Assembly: GCF_964204645.1 (NCBI RefSeq)
Contig: NC_134033.1
Location: 14,386,155-14,450,154 of the forward strand
Length of the DNA stretch: 64,000 nucleotides
From: Tubulanus polymorphus
Taxonomy: Eukaryota > Nemertea > Palaeonemertea > Tubulaniformes > Tubulanidae
Direction of reading: 5' to 3'
Shown: positions 10,501-36,788 of the stretch, one piece after another
Layout: each line of letters begins with the position of its first letter
Position numbering within the stretch: position 1 is the stretch's first letter
Notes under the pieces: model-generated
The model's input: the letters and a program-made list of their open reading frames with translations, nothing else
The model's database searches: none
Told to the model about the DNA's origin: nothing
Translations under genes and position numbers: made by a program

Positions 10501-13500
10501 TTTGAAGCCGTCAAAATCGGTACAAAATGTTTATATACGTTGATACCTACGTATTATGCGTTATTGAGCGGTTCAGTGTGAGTCGATGTGCACTACGTCA
10601 TCAATATTGACGTTTCAAAATAACAATTACAATCTTGACATTCGGCATCTATTTTTCACTTTAACTTATTTCGTGACTAATAAGTTTGATAATTAGTTTG
10701 TGAAAGGATGTGCACTACGTCATCAATACATCGGGGCTAGACTGGTTGCCGGTCAATCAATTCAATAATCAATATTTTCAAATAGCAAAACAGTGCAAAG
10801 GCGCCACGTTCTATCAGGTTGACAGACTTAAGTTCCAAAACAATATACCTTGGTGAAGAAAAGCACAAGCCACTGCGCGTTGATGATTCATCAAAATCAT
10901 TTTTTCCTGGAAACTAAAGATTTCACGGATTTTTGTAGATTTTCACATATCTTCACTTAAACGTGATCCTCGAAATAGCGAAAGTGCACTAACGGTATAT
11001 CCGTTAGAAAAATCCCATATATTCATACGACCTTTCCACGCGTAACATCACAGTATAAATACATTTAAACGGTGACATATGTTATTTATTAAACGCGCAA
11101 TTAGGCTCATAATTCCACAATTATTCAGTCACAACCTCATCAATTAATGCGTGACACAATGTTTAGTCACCATTTAGTCCACAATTATGATTAGATTACT
11201 TATACATGAAACTTAGCAGCTATTTGCCAGCAAGATACGACTATTCCGACCCAAGATCTAGTTGTAGGTCAATGGGATGAGTTGTAATGTTGTTGGGGCC
11301 TTTTAGTTTTCACAATATCCAATCATAAGAGGGCTCTCCAATTTTCTTCTGTCGCCTTTTTTGTTAAATAGTTTTCATCACCCAACACACTTGTCTATCT
11401 AAAAAAAATTACGCCAGGCTTCTTATGAAATGAATTGAATCCGGCATAGCCTTCACAGTTGGCAAACAAATAGATTTTGATAGACATTTAATGGAATTAG
11501 CTCCAAATATATCAATATTTGATCAAATATTGGTACCGGGAGCTATTATGGGAAAAGTGAATAAATGTGGCTACGAGCACGCCCGAATGTCTATGGCACC
11601 CTGTGGGCCAATCCCACCGTTTAATTAGTCATTTTATCGTACTACCAGAAGCTAATTAGACAAATTATGATTATTCCCTGTGTACAGCCGGACGCAGGAA
11701 ACGAAATTAATCACTTCAGATGATAATTGCCGATATGAACCGATTCGGGACGGAACGGCGCCTCCCAGATATCGGCGGTCTAAGCTCAGCGAACTCCCGT
11801 CAGGAACTTGAACCGAGATAGAGCTATAACTGGACGCGGCGATGACAAGTTGAGATAAATGTATCGATAGAATTTGTTCTCTTCTCGATGTTTCCGCTGG
11901 TGTTGTGCGGCTCACGCTGCGCGGCTTCGTACTGTTCGTTCGCTAAATCCCCGACAGAATTACGTTCGACTATGACCGTTCTCTCGTCTGAATGCCGGAT
12001 GGACAACAACGTTACTGTGTCCGGATTAAAATGACGTCATCATAAATCCGGTCTTCCGAGATCGTAATATCTCGTAATTCGTGCCGACATGGAATATCTG
12101 TTGGCAGCAATTCGTATGTTTGAGTGTGGTATGTTAGCCAGAAGTTCTTGCACTCCAGACAGACACGATGTTTGGTCGCATACCTCACTGCCCACTCTGC
12201 ACATAACAACCGTGCTTCTGCGATTCTAGAAATTCTGTAAATTCTGTAACTGAATTGTATAATCCGTTTTTCGGTTTCAGAATCTAAGCCTACTCGTTCG
12301 TTCCCGGTCGGCAGTGGGTTTGCAAAAAGCTCGTCAAAGCACAGCTCAAGACATTTCTGTTCAAGTCACCATCTTCGTCTGGAGAGCGCCTTTGATAATA
12401 GCCCTGCTATTTACAAGGCGCTATAGAAATTTACAATCCTATCCTATCCTATCCTAAATGAATAAGAGTTTATCAGGTTCATGAGCGATCATATGGCTTT
12501 AATTTATTTTTCCTTCCCCATTTCCACATCTGTAATTGGACCATAGGAAAATCAACTTCTTCACTTCTTTTACATCTTCCAAAATGGATAGATAATCATT
12601 TTGTAGAAATGTAGATAGACTTTGTTGCGGTCCCGTTTTTTTCAAAGATTGAATCGAAAGCTCTGCCGATGATTTGTGCATCAATCCCTTTTTTAAATTT
12701 CGGGACGTAAAACTCATCTACTGCCATTGCTTACGGCAGAACGGGGAACGGTTGAAAAATGATAGAATAAATGAAACACCTAAGTCGACATCGATGAGAT
12801 ATCCGAGGTAGCTGTTTATATTGACATTATAAAATCGACTTAGCCGTACACGATATAGACTTGATACATTTTCACTTTTATTCAGTATACCACGCAGTGT
12901 AGGTGATTCACGGGGTAATCGGAGGAGTTATAAAATCCCTTTGCGTCTCTAGGAATACAATAATACGACTTATAAGAACACAAAGCATGTAACCTTCTGC
13001 GTTTAAGCGTCGTCGAGATGAAGGGTTTCAAATAACTGTCTCTACTGCTTATCTCTCTCCTGAAATAACCGAATCCGTTCACCGCCCACCGACTAGAGAA
13101 ATTATCATGCTACACGCAACATGTTTCAGTATTTTTTCCATCAGCTTACGGCATAAGAATACTAACTATAGACTCCCTTGTATTCGACCAGGCGAAGATG
13201 TCGATATATGCCCTAATCATCATCGTCGTCATCTCGACTTCAATAACCATTGGAAAACCTCTTCAAAGCTATTTCCAAATCTCGATGTAGTTATAAATTG
13301 GACAGCCAACAAAGAATGAACCCCGGTCGCTTGCCGGTTCAGGGTCGATGGGGAGTTCTGAGGGTCAAACCGGTGCATCTCCGTCCCTGTCAAACAAACG
13401 ATGACGTCACGCGTATCGAGCGGAATAGAATTTCGACCTTCCCTCGCAACCAGCAACAACCCTAGCTACAACTACGATATTCGTTAAACCTTTAAATGTG

Positions 13501-14403
13501 AATGGAGTTCAACAGAAATCGCGATTGCATATTGGAGAACGTTTAAACTTTAAACAATTCTAAACTCCATTTACGCAACGTTCAGAATCTATGTCAAATG
13601 GCAGCGTATAGGCAAAGAGTAACGGACTTTGTAGTAGACCATAAATCTGGCAGGGAAAAAACCGATTCGATTGTCTTAGCAGTTTGTTCACGATTTGTCC
13701 GTTACTCGATAGATAGTCTACGTGTAGTAAACGTATATATAAATGCCAATCTGTGAAAAGCATTTAATGCAAAATGCGAGCGAAATTAGTTCTTCCGTGT
13801 TGTTGCAATTACCTACAACTATGTGTGCTATAATATATGTATGCGTAGATGACATTTCGAGAGTCTATTAGCAAATCTACGTACGCCGTATATAATCCCA
13901 GTGCATATACATCATCGCGTCGGGGTATTGTGACAACTACGTTCTTATTGTTTTTATTGATAACCCCTCCGTAATTAAAGGCAAACAACGATCAGAATTC
14001 CGTACTGGTTACTGCTGAGGCTACTACACGATTTCACAGCACTTATACCGCCCTCTACGCAAACCCCTTGAGCACCCACGTCGGCGCTGACTCCGAAGGA
14101 CTAGCCCTTCAATTTATTGTCATCGCATATCTAAACCATTGGCTAAAAAGGATTTCACCATCTTCTACCCTCGCTAGTACTCGATAGAAGACTCTCTGTT
14201 TCGTGACCTACCTGTAACGATCTCAAATCCTGGAACACTAATCCGGGCCGCAATACAAGCACGACGCTAGTCATCACCACTCCGCCGATTAGGTAGAGTA
14301 GTATCCGAGCCGGTCGAAATCTCATCATTCGCTCCAGTGTATCGCGCTTCGGCGGCGGTGGCGATGGAGCAGGTTTATTACTACTACTACTACTGTTACC
14401 GTG
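7521..14403 (-). CDS. Carbohydrate sulfotransferase (HNK-1/chondroitin 4-sulfotransferase family)
   Basis: Three coding exons: 14328-14212 (exon 14403-14212, first ATG at 14328), 8579-8447 and 8332-7521, with phases 0 and 1 that agree, giving 353 residues, the usual family size. The product is a type II Golgi membrane enzyme that moves sulfate from PAPS to glycan hydroxyls. Exon 1 encodes a short basic tail and a hydrophobic signal anchor at about residues 9-27. Exon 3 carries the 5'-phosphosulfate loop (C-E-I-P-K-V-G-S-T-N-W), the 3'-phosphate loop (V-V-R-N-P-L-E-R-L-L-S-T-Y), the H-W-R-T-Y-Q-D-L-C-H-P-C segment and a D-L-L-M-F-N-Y end. Exon 2 could start farther upstream, since other acceptors fit. 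The intron before it exceeds 5.6 kb. The exact acceptor specificity cannot be read from sequence. Confidence 0.85.
10575..10790 (-). repeat. Dispersed 'ttgatgacgtag' repeat, inverted copy
   Basis: Read on the minus strand, this carries ccggcaaccagtctagcccc, then gatgtattgatgacgtagtg, then a second block (aatattgatgacgtagtgca) about 130 bp further on. Plus-strand copies lie at 39873-40100, 41069-41295 and 41355-41412, and a fragment at 36940-36970. No coding capacity; probably a non-autonomous element. Confidence 0.7.
12290..12455 (+). mobile_element. 3' end of a non-LTR retrotransposon with an (ATCCT)n tail
   Basis: The frame at about 12330-12390 reads K-L-V-K-A-Q-L-K-T-F-L-F-K, the basic helix typical of the C-terminus of reverse-transcriptase polyproteins in LINEs. 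It is followed by a stop, a gcgctatagaaatttac motif and about four ATCCT units. This is a 5'-truncated insertion; the remainder of the element is missing. Confidence 0.65.
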
Positions 14404-15995
14404 CTGAAATAAACGACACGTGAGCTGCTTCACCGACGCATTTACAACAACAAGAATTTAAAAGCGCTTTTCGGTTTTCAAAACGAAGCAGTAATTCCGG
14501 TATAGATGAAACGCACTAATCAACCGAGTACGTGTTCGCGATCGAAGCGAAATGCCACGATTGACAGAACGTTTAGAAATTACCGGAGTTTATTGACACC
14601 AAAACCTCAACCCGATGATGGCTGTTTTAGCAACTCACGGGAAACCCGGCACTAGGAGACGGAAACATGTTTACTTAAGTGAAAAAAGACATGGCATTAG
14701 GTAACAATGTTTCCGAGATCTAAACATTTTTCATGATTCCGCGTTTCCTTGTTTCTGTCGTAAGGAAACTTCTAAAACGTTGCGATGCCAATAACTTTAT
14801 AACATAAACATTTCGCTTCGATTTCCGTATAGAAACGTTGTCTTACCTCTCTTACCATTTGCCAAACGTCTGGTTACAGTAAAGTACCACGCGCAATCGC
14901 CGCAGTTTCTATTCTTAAGGCGAAATACAACAAGTATCTATATACCCTTCGAGCGTGTTCGGAGTAACGTCAATGATATTTGAAAACGTGAAATACTGGC
15001 CTCGGTCGTCTTCGTTAGTTAAACGATCTCTTTGATAGTTCTATCTACATTCCCTTACGCAACACTAACTATATCCGGCGGTTCACCGCGATTAAGTTGC
15101 TTAATTGAATAAGACGGTTTTGAATCGATTCGAGTCGAACCCTCACTTGTCAGACGTTAACTATTTTCTAACTTCGTCACAATCGATGATAAATCTCTGG
15201 AAATCACCAGACAACGTTTCCGTCTTGTAGGTCATAAAACGTAAAAAATCCGCAATTATAAATTGACTAAGATGTCTAGGATATACATAGAAATATTTTC
15301 TAGGATATCACAATTCTGATAGCATGCCATGTAAACTTTTTAGTCAATTTACAATCGTTAAGACTGCGTGATGTGAGATCTAACAGCGAACAGCCTTCTC
15401 TTCACCTTTTCGGCTTTACCTATACCAATTGTGTCTGGTATTTTCTTTTCTGGTTGGCTTCCAGCTGGTGCCCGCCACCGACACCAACATCTGTCTCGCT
15501 AGGTTTTAATGAAAATGTTAATTGGGGCTTCATTACAAATCGATAATGGATCCATCTGGTAATTAATGAAAGTTTATTCTCTTCGTTTAAACACATGCGC
15601 ATATACGTTTACAAAATACATAAGATATGAGAGCAAAAAATAGCCGATAACCGAAGTTCATCGATAGCGTCGAGATTATCTAAGTACATTGTAGGTCCTA
15701 TCTATTTCTGCCATGTGCCTCATGTCTAGATTCGTGAGAAATTTTAGACTTAAACTTAAAATACATAAAGAATTGACTCCAAATAATGGATTCAGAGGCG
15801 CTGCAATTTACAGCGATTATTGTAAGACACTATATCTAAATTTGAAAGAAAATTGCTACTGAAATTACAACATGCCGATGTCGTATAATAGCCGGTTGGA
15901 AAAGATGAAATAATCGATGATTCTTATGTAACGAATGTGCGATCTATACGCATTTTGTCGGTAGCCGACGCAACACGCAGCTGATCGAAGTCCGA
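14404..15995. other. Intergenic region between divergent genes
   Basis: Lies between the 5' end of the minus-strand sulfotransferase gene and the plus-strand GPCR gene. A TTTATTTCAG at 14404-14413 (minus strand) looks like an acceptor, so a non-coding first exon of the sulfotransferase gene probably lies here. No further gene or named repeat is seen. Confidence 0.4.
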
Positions 15996-17066
15996 ATGAA
16001 CTCAACCTTAGCGCGAAGCGATAACTGGTGTTTAGAATGGTTGAAGCAAGAACCGAACGAAAGATGGGATTACAAATTTAGCGTTCTCATCTATCTAGCA
16101 TTCTACGGACCGGTCACTGTGTTGGCGATTTTGTCGAATATTTTCACTCTCGTTGTTCTGGGGAGGATGAATTCGGCCGCTTGTTACCTCATAAAAATAC
16201 TGGCTATAAACGACGTGTTTTACGCGTCGACAGTTTTCGTCATGTACCCGCTGCGCACGGCTCACGTGTTCATGGCTGTCGGTAGGTTACTATTCCACGT
16301 GGACGACTGGCACTTCGGTTTAGAGTTCATCCTAGTCACTGAAGGTCTGTTTAATTTGAGTATCATATTGAGAAACTGGTCTGTGGTTTTGTTGGGTTTT
16401 GAACGAATGGTCGTCGTCGTTTTTCCGCTGAAATCGCGAACATTTTGGACACGAAAAACAGTAAACGTTTTCGTTACTATCATCTACACAATAGCGATAC
16501 TTATAAGTTTCCCGTTTATCATCCCTGCATACAGGATTTACAGGACTAGTTGCATCAAAAATCGGGGTCCTTATTTCTACAGGCGTGACCCAGGTAATTA
16601 CAAATGGGCCGTGGACTACTTTCAAGACTGGGCGATATTTAGTTCCAGATGGCTAGTTGTAACCTGGGTTATATTTGCACCTATTTCGAGTTTAATAGCT
16701 GTAAACTCAGTAATAGCTATTACACTAATCATCGGTAAAACAAAACAACAAAATATCATCAGTCATAATTCTCAACAAACAACGAAGATGTCGATGGAGC
16801 AGGCGTCATTTTTTAAAATGGCCGCTGCTATTGTCGTTTGCTTCATTGTGTTCGAGGCTCCACTAGCATTAGCGAAACTTCTAGAAGACAAAATAGGACC
16901 GATGAAATTCATGATCGTAATGAAAATATCGTACGGTTTGAGCGTGGTCGATTCGTGTTTCAATTTCTTTATCTACTGCTCAACGAATACAAAATTCAAA
17001 ATGGCCGCCACAGAGACTTTATATAGACATCTACCGTTTTTGCAAAACAAGATATTAACCCCATGA
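15996..17066 (+). CDS. Rhodopsin-like GPCR, family 1 copy 1
   Basis: Single exon, 356 residues. It is a seven-helix plasma-membrane receptor of class A, resembling invertebrate peptide-receptor-like orphans. TM1 at about 30-55 (I-L-S-N-I-F-T), TM2 with L-A-I-N-D (the conserved Asp), TM3 ending F-E-R-M in place of D-R-Y, TM6 with F-I-V-F-E-A-P (the conserved Pro but no C-W), and TM7 with F-N-F-F-I-Y in place of N-P-x-x-Y. An Asn near the N-terminus is a likely glycosylation site (N-S-T). It has an almost identical inverted partner at 19945-18869. The ligand is unknown. The ATG at 15996 agrees with the start of the partner. Confidence 0.9.
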   Translation: MNSTLARSDNWCLEWLKQEPNERWDYKFSVLIYLAFYGPVTVLAILSNIFTLVVLGRMNSAACYLIKILAINDVFYASTVFVMYPLRTAHVFMAVGRLLFHVDDWHFGLEFILVTEGLFNLSIILRNWSVVLLGFERMVVVVFPLKSRTFWTRKTVNVFVTIIYTIAILISFPFIIPAYRIYRTSCIKNRGPYFYRRDPGNYKWAVDYFQDWAIFSSRWLVVTWVIFAPISSLIAVNSVIAITLIIGKTKQQNIISHNSQQTTKMSMEQASFFKMAAAIVVCFIVFEAPLALAKLLEDKIGPMKFMIVMKISYGLSVVDSCFNFFIYCSTNTKFKMAATETLYRHLPFLQNKILTP

Positions 17067-17915
17067 AATGATCATTGTTCGTTAATGCCTGTTTTAGTTC
17101 CAATGGACACAGTCCTAGAACTGCAAAACATATTCAATATACATGAAAGACGAATGTGACATTCTTACACTGCAAACTATATAAGCACCCCATGATTCGA
17201 ACCCAAATCCAGGTTGACGAAGCTAAAACGTGAAAGTTTCCACATTCAATCCAATGTTCTTAATTTACATAAATCATCAAAAATATTATAAAAGAAAATG
17301 TCTGATTGATGGACGACGACCACGATTTGGTCGCATAAGAGCTTCAAAATAACTAACACATTTTTCTTTCAAAAGGGAACTTTCACGAATTTAATAGGCC
17401 ATTCACCTAAATCATATTGTGTTACCACAATGGAAGTCAGATAACTTATAATGCTAAGTATAATTCCACTTTAGAGTCTGATGCTGAAATTGAACTGATC
17501 CTAGAACTGCCAAACAAATCTAACATGCATTGAATGCATAGAAAAATACTAAAATTAGGCACGCAATCTACGTATATCATATATACGGTACAGTAAACTA
17601 TTTAAAAGTATCCCGAAGAGGAAAACTTTCGACCAAAAACACTGTTATCTATGTCTTAAAACTCAATATGTGTTGTTTACTATTAATAATAATAATAATA
17701 ATAATCTTTATTTTTCAAAGAAATTGAAACAATTTATAACATGATATCCATACATAAATATAAATAAGTATAAAATGTGCCAATATCAAATGAAGGAACC
17801 CAGTGAAGCAAATGCTTGTAGATCTGGGCACCCACTCTACACACACTCATTCTTCACAAGCATGCAGACATTCACAGATTCACACACAATTATTATTATT
17901 ATTATTATTATTATG

Positions 17916-18004
<89 letters not shown>

Positions 18005-18005
18005 G

Positions 18006-18036
<31 letters not shown>

Positions 18037-18868
18037 TATTGATAATACGATGATTGTATATTTGTATGTATTAAAGTCGGCAGAAGACATATTGTATAGT
18101 TTCAAAAGACTTTCGACCACCGCTAGGATTCGAACCACATTCCGCTAACGAAGCTTGGGCGTTAAAGGTTGCACAATTCCCTACGCTGCACTTCATTAGC
18201 GTTCATCGTCCAAAATAAAAAAGACATATGGCTCATAAGTACTTAGTCGATCATCTATGACATGCAGTTTTGGTCCAATTCTCAAACTGAAGTCAAAAAG
18301 TTAAAAACACTGTTAAAAGGCTTTTTTTTATGTGAAAATATATATTCTGCATAACGAGCAAAATCTATAGCGGAACTAAAAAAGAATAATCTTAAAAATC
18401 TATAGCGGAACTAAAAAAGAATAATCTTAAGAATCAAAATGATAGGACAGCTTTGACTAATATTCTATGATATGATAGCAAAACATACTTAATTTTAACA
18501 GTTTGTGTAGCCGTTATTGAAAATGCGTAGGCATTGTCTGAGAAATCACTCAGACCAAGTTTCGACGAAATTTATGACACGAAACAGAAATTTATGGACG
18601 ACGACTGCGATTTGGTCGCAATAGGGCTTCAAAATAAATAGCATATTTTTTCAAAACGGATCTCTTCCGAAATAAATATATCTATTCACATAAATTATTG
18701 TGTCACTATAATGGAAGCCGAATAAAGCAAGATGTCGAATAAAATCCAACTTTTTCTACCATTTGATTGCGTATGAATGTATCGAGGCTGTCATGTCTCA
18801 AAAAGCATTTTCTTATTTGTAGGTTTCTTTAATCTTGAATAACTTCTCAATGAAAACGTTTATACATC
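17067..18868. other. Spacer between inverted GPCR copies, repeat-rich
   Basis: Contains a (AAT)n run at about 17682-17705 followed by ctttatttttcaaagaaatt, which looks like the minus-strand 3' end of a LINE. Also a long (ATT)n array at 17888-18045, a 36-bp perfect tandem duplication at 18359-18430 (unit begins aaatctatagcggaactaaa), and a repeat pair at about 17305-17455 and 18592-18730 (shared ggacgacga..gatttggtcgca). That pair runs in the same direction although the flanking genes are inverted. No gene is seen. Confidence 0.7.
17888..18045. repeat. (ATT)n microsatellite
   Basis: About 155 bp of ATT units with a few ATG and ACT interruptions. The poly-isoleucine open frame across it is meaningless. 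Confidence 0.95.
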
Positions 18869-19945
18869 TTATGAAAACCGATGATTTTTCTCACAACAAA
18901 TCGGAAAACACTGACGTAAAATATCAATGGCGGCCATCTTGAATTGTGTATTCGTTATGCAGTAAACGAAAAAATTAAAACACGAATCCGTCACAGTCAA
19001 ACCGTACGATATTTTCAATAAGATCATAGTCATCTCGTGCCGTATTTTCGTTTGAAGAAGTTTAGTTAACGCGAGCGGAGCCTCGAACACAATATAACAG
19101 ACGACAATAGCGGCGGCCATTTTGAAAAAAGCAGTCTGTCTGGTCGTTGTTTTTGTTTGTTGATGATGTCGCTTGTGATTGGTAATTTTTCGTTGTTTTG
19201 TTTTACCGATGATGAGTGCAACAGCGATTACTGAGTTTATGACTAATAAACTCAATATAGGTGCAAATATAACCCAGGTTACAACTAACCATTTGGAGCT
19301 AAATATCCCCCAGTCTTCAAAATTATCCGCGAACCATTTGTAATTACCTGGGTCACGCCTGTAGAAATATGGACCCCGATCTTTGATGCAACTAGTCCTG
19401 TAAATCCTGTATCCAGGGATAATAAAGGGGACACTTATGAATATCGCTATTGTGTAGATGATAGTAACAAAAACGTTTACTGTTTTTCGTGTCCAAAATG
19501 TTCGCGATTTCAGCGGAAAAACGACGACGACCATTCGTTCAAAACTCAACAAAACCACAGACCAGTTTCTCAATATGATACTCAAATTAAACAGACCTTC
19601 AGTAACTAGGATGAACTCTAAACCGAAGTGCCAGTCGTCCACGTGGAATAGTAACCTACCGACGGCCATGAACACGTGAGCCGTGCGCAGCGGGTACATG
19701 ACGAAAACTGTCGACGCGTAAAACACGTCGTTTATAGCCAGTATTTTGATGAGGTAACAAGCGGCCGAATTCATCCTCCCCAGAACAACGAGAGTGAAAA
19801 TATTCGACAAAATCGCCAACACAGTGACCGGTCCGTAGAATGCTAGATAGATGAGAACGCTAAATTTGTAATCCCATCTTTCGGTCATTTCCCACTTCAA
19901 CCATTCTAAACACCAGTTATGTCTGAAAACTGTTGACTGATTCAT
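18869..19945 (-). CDS. Rhodopsin-like GPCR, family 1 copy 2
   Basis: Single exon, 358 residues, inverted relative to copy 1. The stretch from about residue 18 to 150 is nearly identical to copy 1, while extracellular loop 2, the third intracellular loop (Lys/His/Gln-rich) and the C-tail differ. It keeps L-A-I-N-D in TM2, F-E-R-M after TM3, V-F-E-A-P in TM6 and F-N-F-F-V-Y in TM7. No frame damage is seen, so both copies look functional. Its upstream region is duplicated next to a truncated third copy (20586-20816). Class A membership is firm; ligand unknown. Confidence 0.9.
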   Translation of the reverse strand: MNQSTVFRHNWCLEWLKWEMTERWDYKFSVLIYLAFYGPVTVLAILSNIFTLVVLGRMNSAACYLIKILAINDVFYASTVFVMYPLRTAHVFMAVGRLLFHVDDWHFGLEFILVTEGLFNLSIILRNWSVVLLSFERMVVVVFPLKSRTFWTRKTVNVFVTIIYTIAIFISVPFIIPGYRIYRTSCIKDRGPYFYRRDPGNYKWFADNFEDWGIFSSKWLVVTWVIFAPILSLLVINSVIAVALIIGKTKQRKITNHKRHHQQTKTTTRQTAFFKMAAAIVVCYIVFEAPLALTKLLQTKIRHEMTMILLKISYGLTVTDSCFNFFVYCITNTQFKMAAIDILRQCFPICCEKNHRFS

Positions 19946-20585
19946 TTTGATTCCGACTCAGTCTCTTTGATCCAGTCAATTACACTTCTAAATCTAGTAT
20001 ACACTGATTACACCCGGATCTTCCTCATATGTGCATTAACAATTTTTTGGTTGGCCGCGAGCCATTTGCGGCACTAATTCAATTTCGTCTGAATTCATTT
20101 CAGAATCCATTACGTAAAGTATGTTTCTAAAGTAAAAATGATGGCTATGTTAGATGCAGCCTTAAATGGATATTGTAACATTTTTATCACATGTAAATAA
20201 GCAATTTTTGGACACACTTTATATATCGTTTTAACTCGTTGTTGTTTGTCGCTACCTACCACACTCACCTGCCGTACCTGCCCTTTTTAGTTTCCTCTCA
20301 ACGGAACAGTTAAAAGAAACGACATGAGTTTCGTGCTTGCTGTTAACAATCCCCACTACAACACACGGCCTCCGCTTGATGGAAATCCGGAGTAACGCGA
20401 CAGAAATAATGAAGTAAAACTCAGTTTTCAGTTACTGCTACGGAGTATATTGATCTAAGTACACGTAAGGTGCACGACGCCAAAGGCGCTTTTTGTCAGA
20501 TGCCCAAGGAGTGCTTTTAATATTGGCATAAAAACGGATGTAATTTTCACGTTCCTCAAATCACCGGTCCCACGAAATTGTGCCT

Positions 20586-20816
20586 TCATTTCGCTGCAAT
20601 GTGGCCTCGAATGAAAATTGTGCGATAGCAAGCGGCCGAATTCATCCTCCCCAGAACAACGAGAGTGAAAATATTCGACAAAATCGCCAACACAGTGACC
20701 GGTCCGTAGAATGCTAGATAGATGAGAACGCTAAATTTGTAATCCCATCTTTCGTTCGATTCCCACTTCAACCATTCTAAACACCAGTTGCGACTGAAAA
20801 CTGTTGACTGATTCAT
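20586..20816 (-). pseudogene. 5' fragment of a third family-1 GPCR
   Basis: The first 64 residues match copies 1 and 2 almost perfectly through TM1 and the M-N-S-A-A-C-Y junction. At about 20630 the homology stops and a dozen unrelated residues lead to a stop. The upstream flank (20817-21000) is also a copy of that of copy 2 (19946-20130), sharing ggccgcgagc and tttgcggcactaattcaatt. So promoter plus first helix were duplicated and the rest was lost or never copied. An alternative is an exon spliced elsewhere, but no donor lies at the break. Confidence 0.8.
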
Positions 20817-21530
20817 TTAGATTTTAACTCAGTCCCTTCGATCCAGTCAATTTTCCTTCCAAATCCTGTGTAGACGAATCACTTGGATGTTCATATTATG
20901 TGCATTATCGTGTTTTGGTGGCCGCGAGCTGTTTGCGGCACTAATTCAATTTCATGTAATTCATTTCAGAAACCTTCACGTAAAGCATATGTTTCTTTTA
21001 TTAAAAACTGATTACTGTTTTAGATGCAGATCGTACATAATATTGTACGTATGCCTTTCGTTCTATTCCTGTATGTCGTTTTCGTTTATCTCTGTCTGTG
21101 GGTGACTATTTCCGTTATATCTTCCTCGCCTTTACTCGTGGAACATCCTACCCTAACAAAATCACCATTGAAGGGATATTAGACTCTACCTGATGAAAAT
21201 CAGGAGTATGTAGAACCCGTCCCGAGTAAAAGAAAACCAAAGTCAGAAATAAAGAAGAATAACTCGTGTTTTCAGACGCTGCTATGAAGCATATTGATTT
21301 TGCTACATGCATATATCATGAATTTTATTTTTACATTTAATTGCGCATTTGATAATTATTTGCCTCACAAATTGCAAAAGCATTATGCGCAGGTAATATA
21401 GTAGTATATCATAAGGAATCTAAAAGAAAACGACTTTCTTATAGTCTTGTGGATGCGCTGTGTATTTATGTAGGACCTGAAATAAGAACGATCATTCAGT
21501 ATTGAGACAACAGATTAAGGTATAGATGAA
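20817..21530. other. Duplicated GPCR upstream region and spacer
   Basis: 20817-21260 mirrors 19946-20400 and represents the copied upstream sequence of the GPCR. The remainder to 21530 is AT-rich with no gene seen. Confidence 0.5.
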
Positions 21531-21546
21531 TGCAAATTGAAAGAAA

Positions 21547-21681
<135 letters not shown>

Positions 21682-21841
21682 CATTGTGGTAAATCATTGT
21701 GGGATTTCTCGAAAAAAGGTAAAAAAGGTTAAAAAAAAACTCATTTTGAAAACTCATTGCGCTTGACCACCAATACGGCGGTATTTATCTACCCGAACCC
21801 AAAATGGCGCAATCAGGTCGAGTCCTGGCGAACAGTAACGA

Positions 21842-34396
<12,555 letters not shown>

Positions 34397-34786
34397 CTGA
34401 AAGTGGTGAAAAGGGTATAACTCGAATTGCCTTGTGTATATTTCCAAAAATGACGATTTCTCTATGGAAATGTGAAGTGTTCAAATTCAAGATAATTATT
34501 ATTCGATATAGTTTTATATCTCAAAAAAAGTATTTTCTCGAATTTCGAAGTGATCTGATTAATTTCATTCCTAGATGATCGTTATTTTACTTAAGTTGTT
34601 TTCGGGCCAATTTTCACTCGTTTTCGATATATACATCTACATTTCTTACTGGTTTTAAACGCACATTAATGCGCCCCAATTGGTTAATTACCTTTATTCA
34701 CTCAAACACCGAATTATCCAAAAATAGAAGATCCCATAATTTCAAGATAGAAATCAACGAAATAGAAAATCAGCTTTCGCACTCAC

Positions 34787-34940
34787 CTGTTTAGTGAAAA
34801 TTGTCGTATGGCTGTAAGTTGTGGTCAAACAGAATGAACAGATCCTCGAGACCTGACGTCTTTTATCGCCGTGCCAATTAACCGTAAATACACTTGAATA
34901 TCGTTTATGAACGTGATCAAGTAGTCGTCGAAACAAAAAA
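34787..34940 (-). other. Probable 5' UTR exon of the VWD-domain gene
   Basis: On the minus strand a strong donor (AACAG then GTGAGTGC) ends at 34787. An acceptor (CTTTCAG) at 34397-34398 opens the exon that contains the ATG at 34378. The upstream limit of this exon is a guess; there is no ATG-led frame in it continuing into the CDS. Confidence 0.5.

Positions 34941-36788
<1,848 letters not shown>

Larger units (their letters stand above)
8580..14211. other. Large repeat-bearing intron of the sulfotransferase gene
   Basis: About 5.6 kb with no gene I can support. It holds an inverted copy of the 'ttgatgacgtag' repeat (10575-10790) and a retrotransposon tail (12290-12455). There are three gacccggc-containing patches near 8777, 8850 and 8900. 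A minus-strand open frame at 12012-12209 with three cysteines (C-L-E-C-K and I-P-C-R-H) was not recognised and could be a stray exon. Confidence 0.5.

Noticed and set aside
13198-13290. Short signal-peptide-like frame (about 30 residues)
   Set aside because: It stops at once after the hydrophobic core; no compatible downstream exon found.
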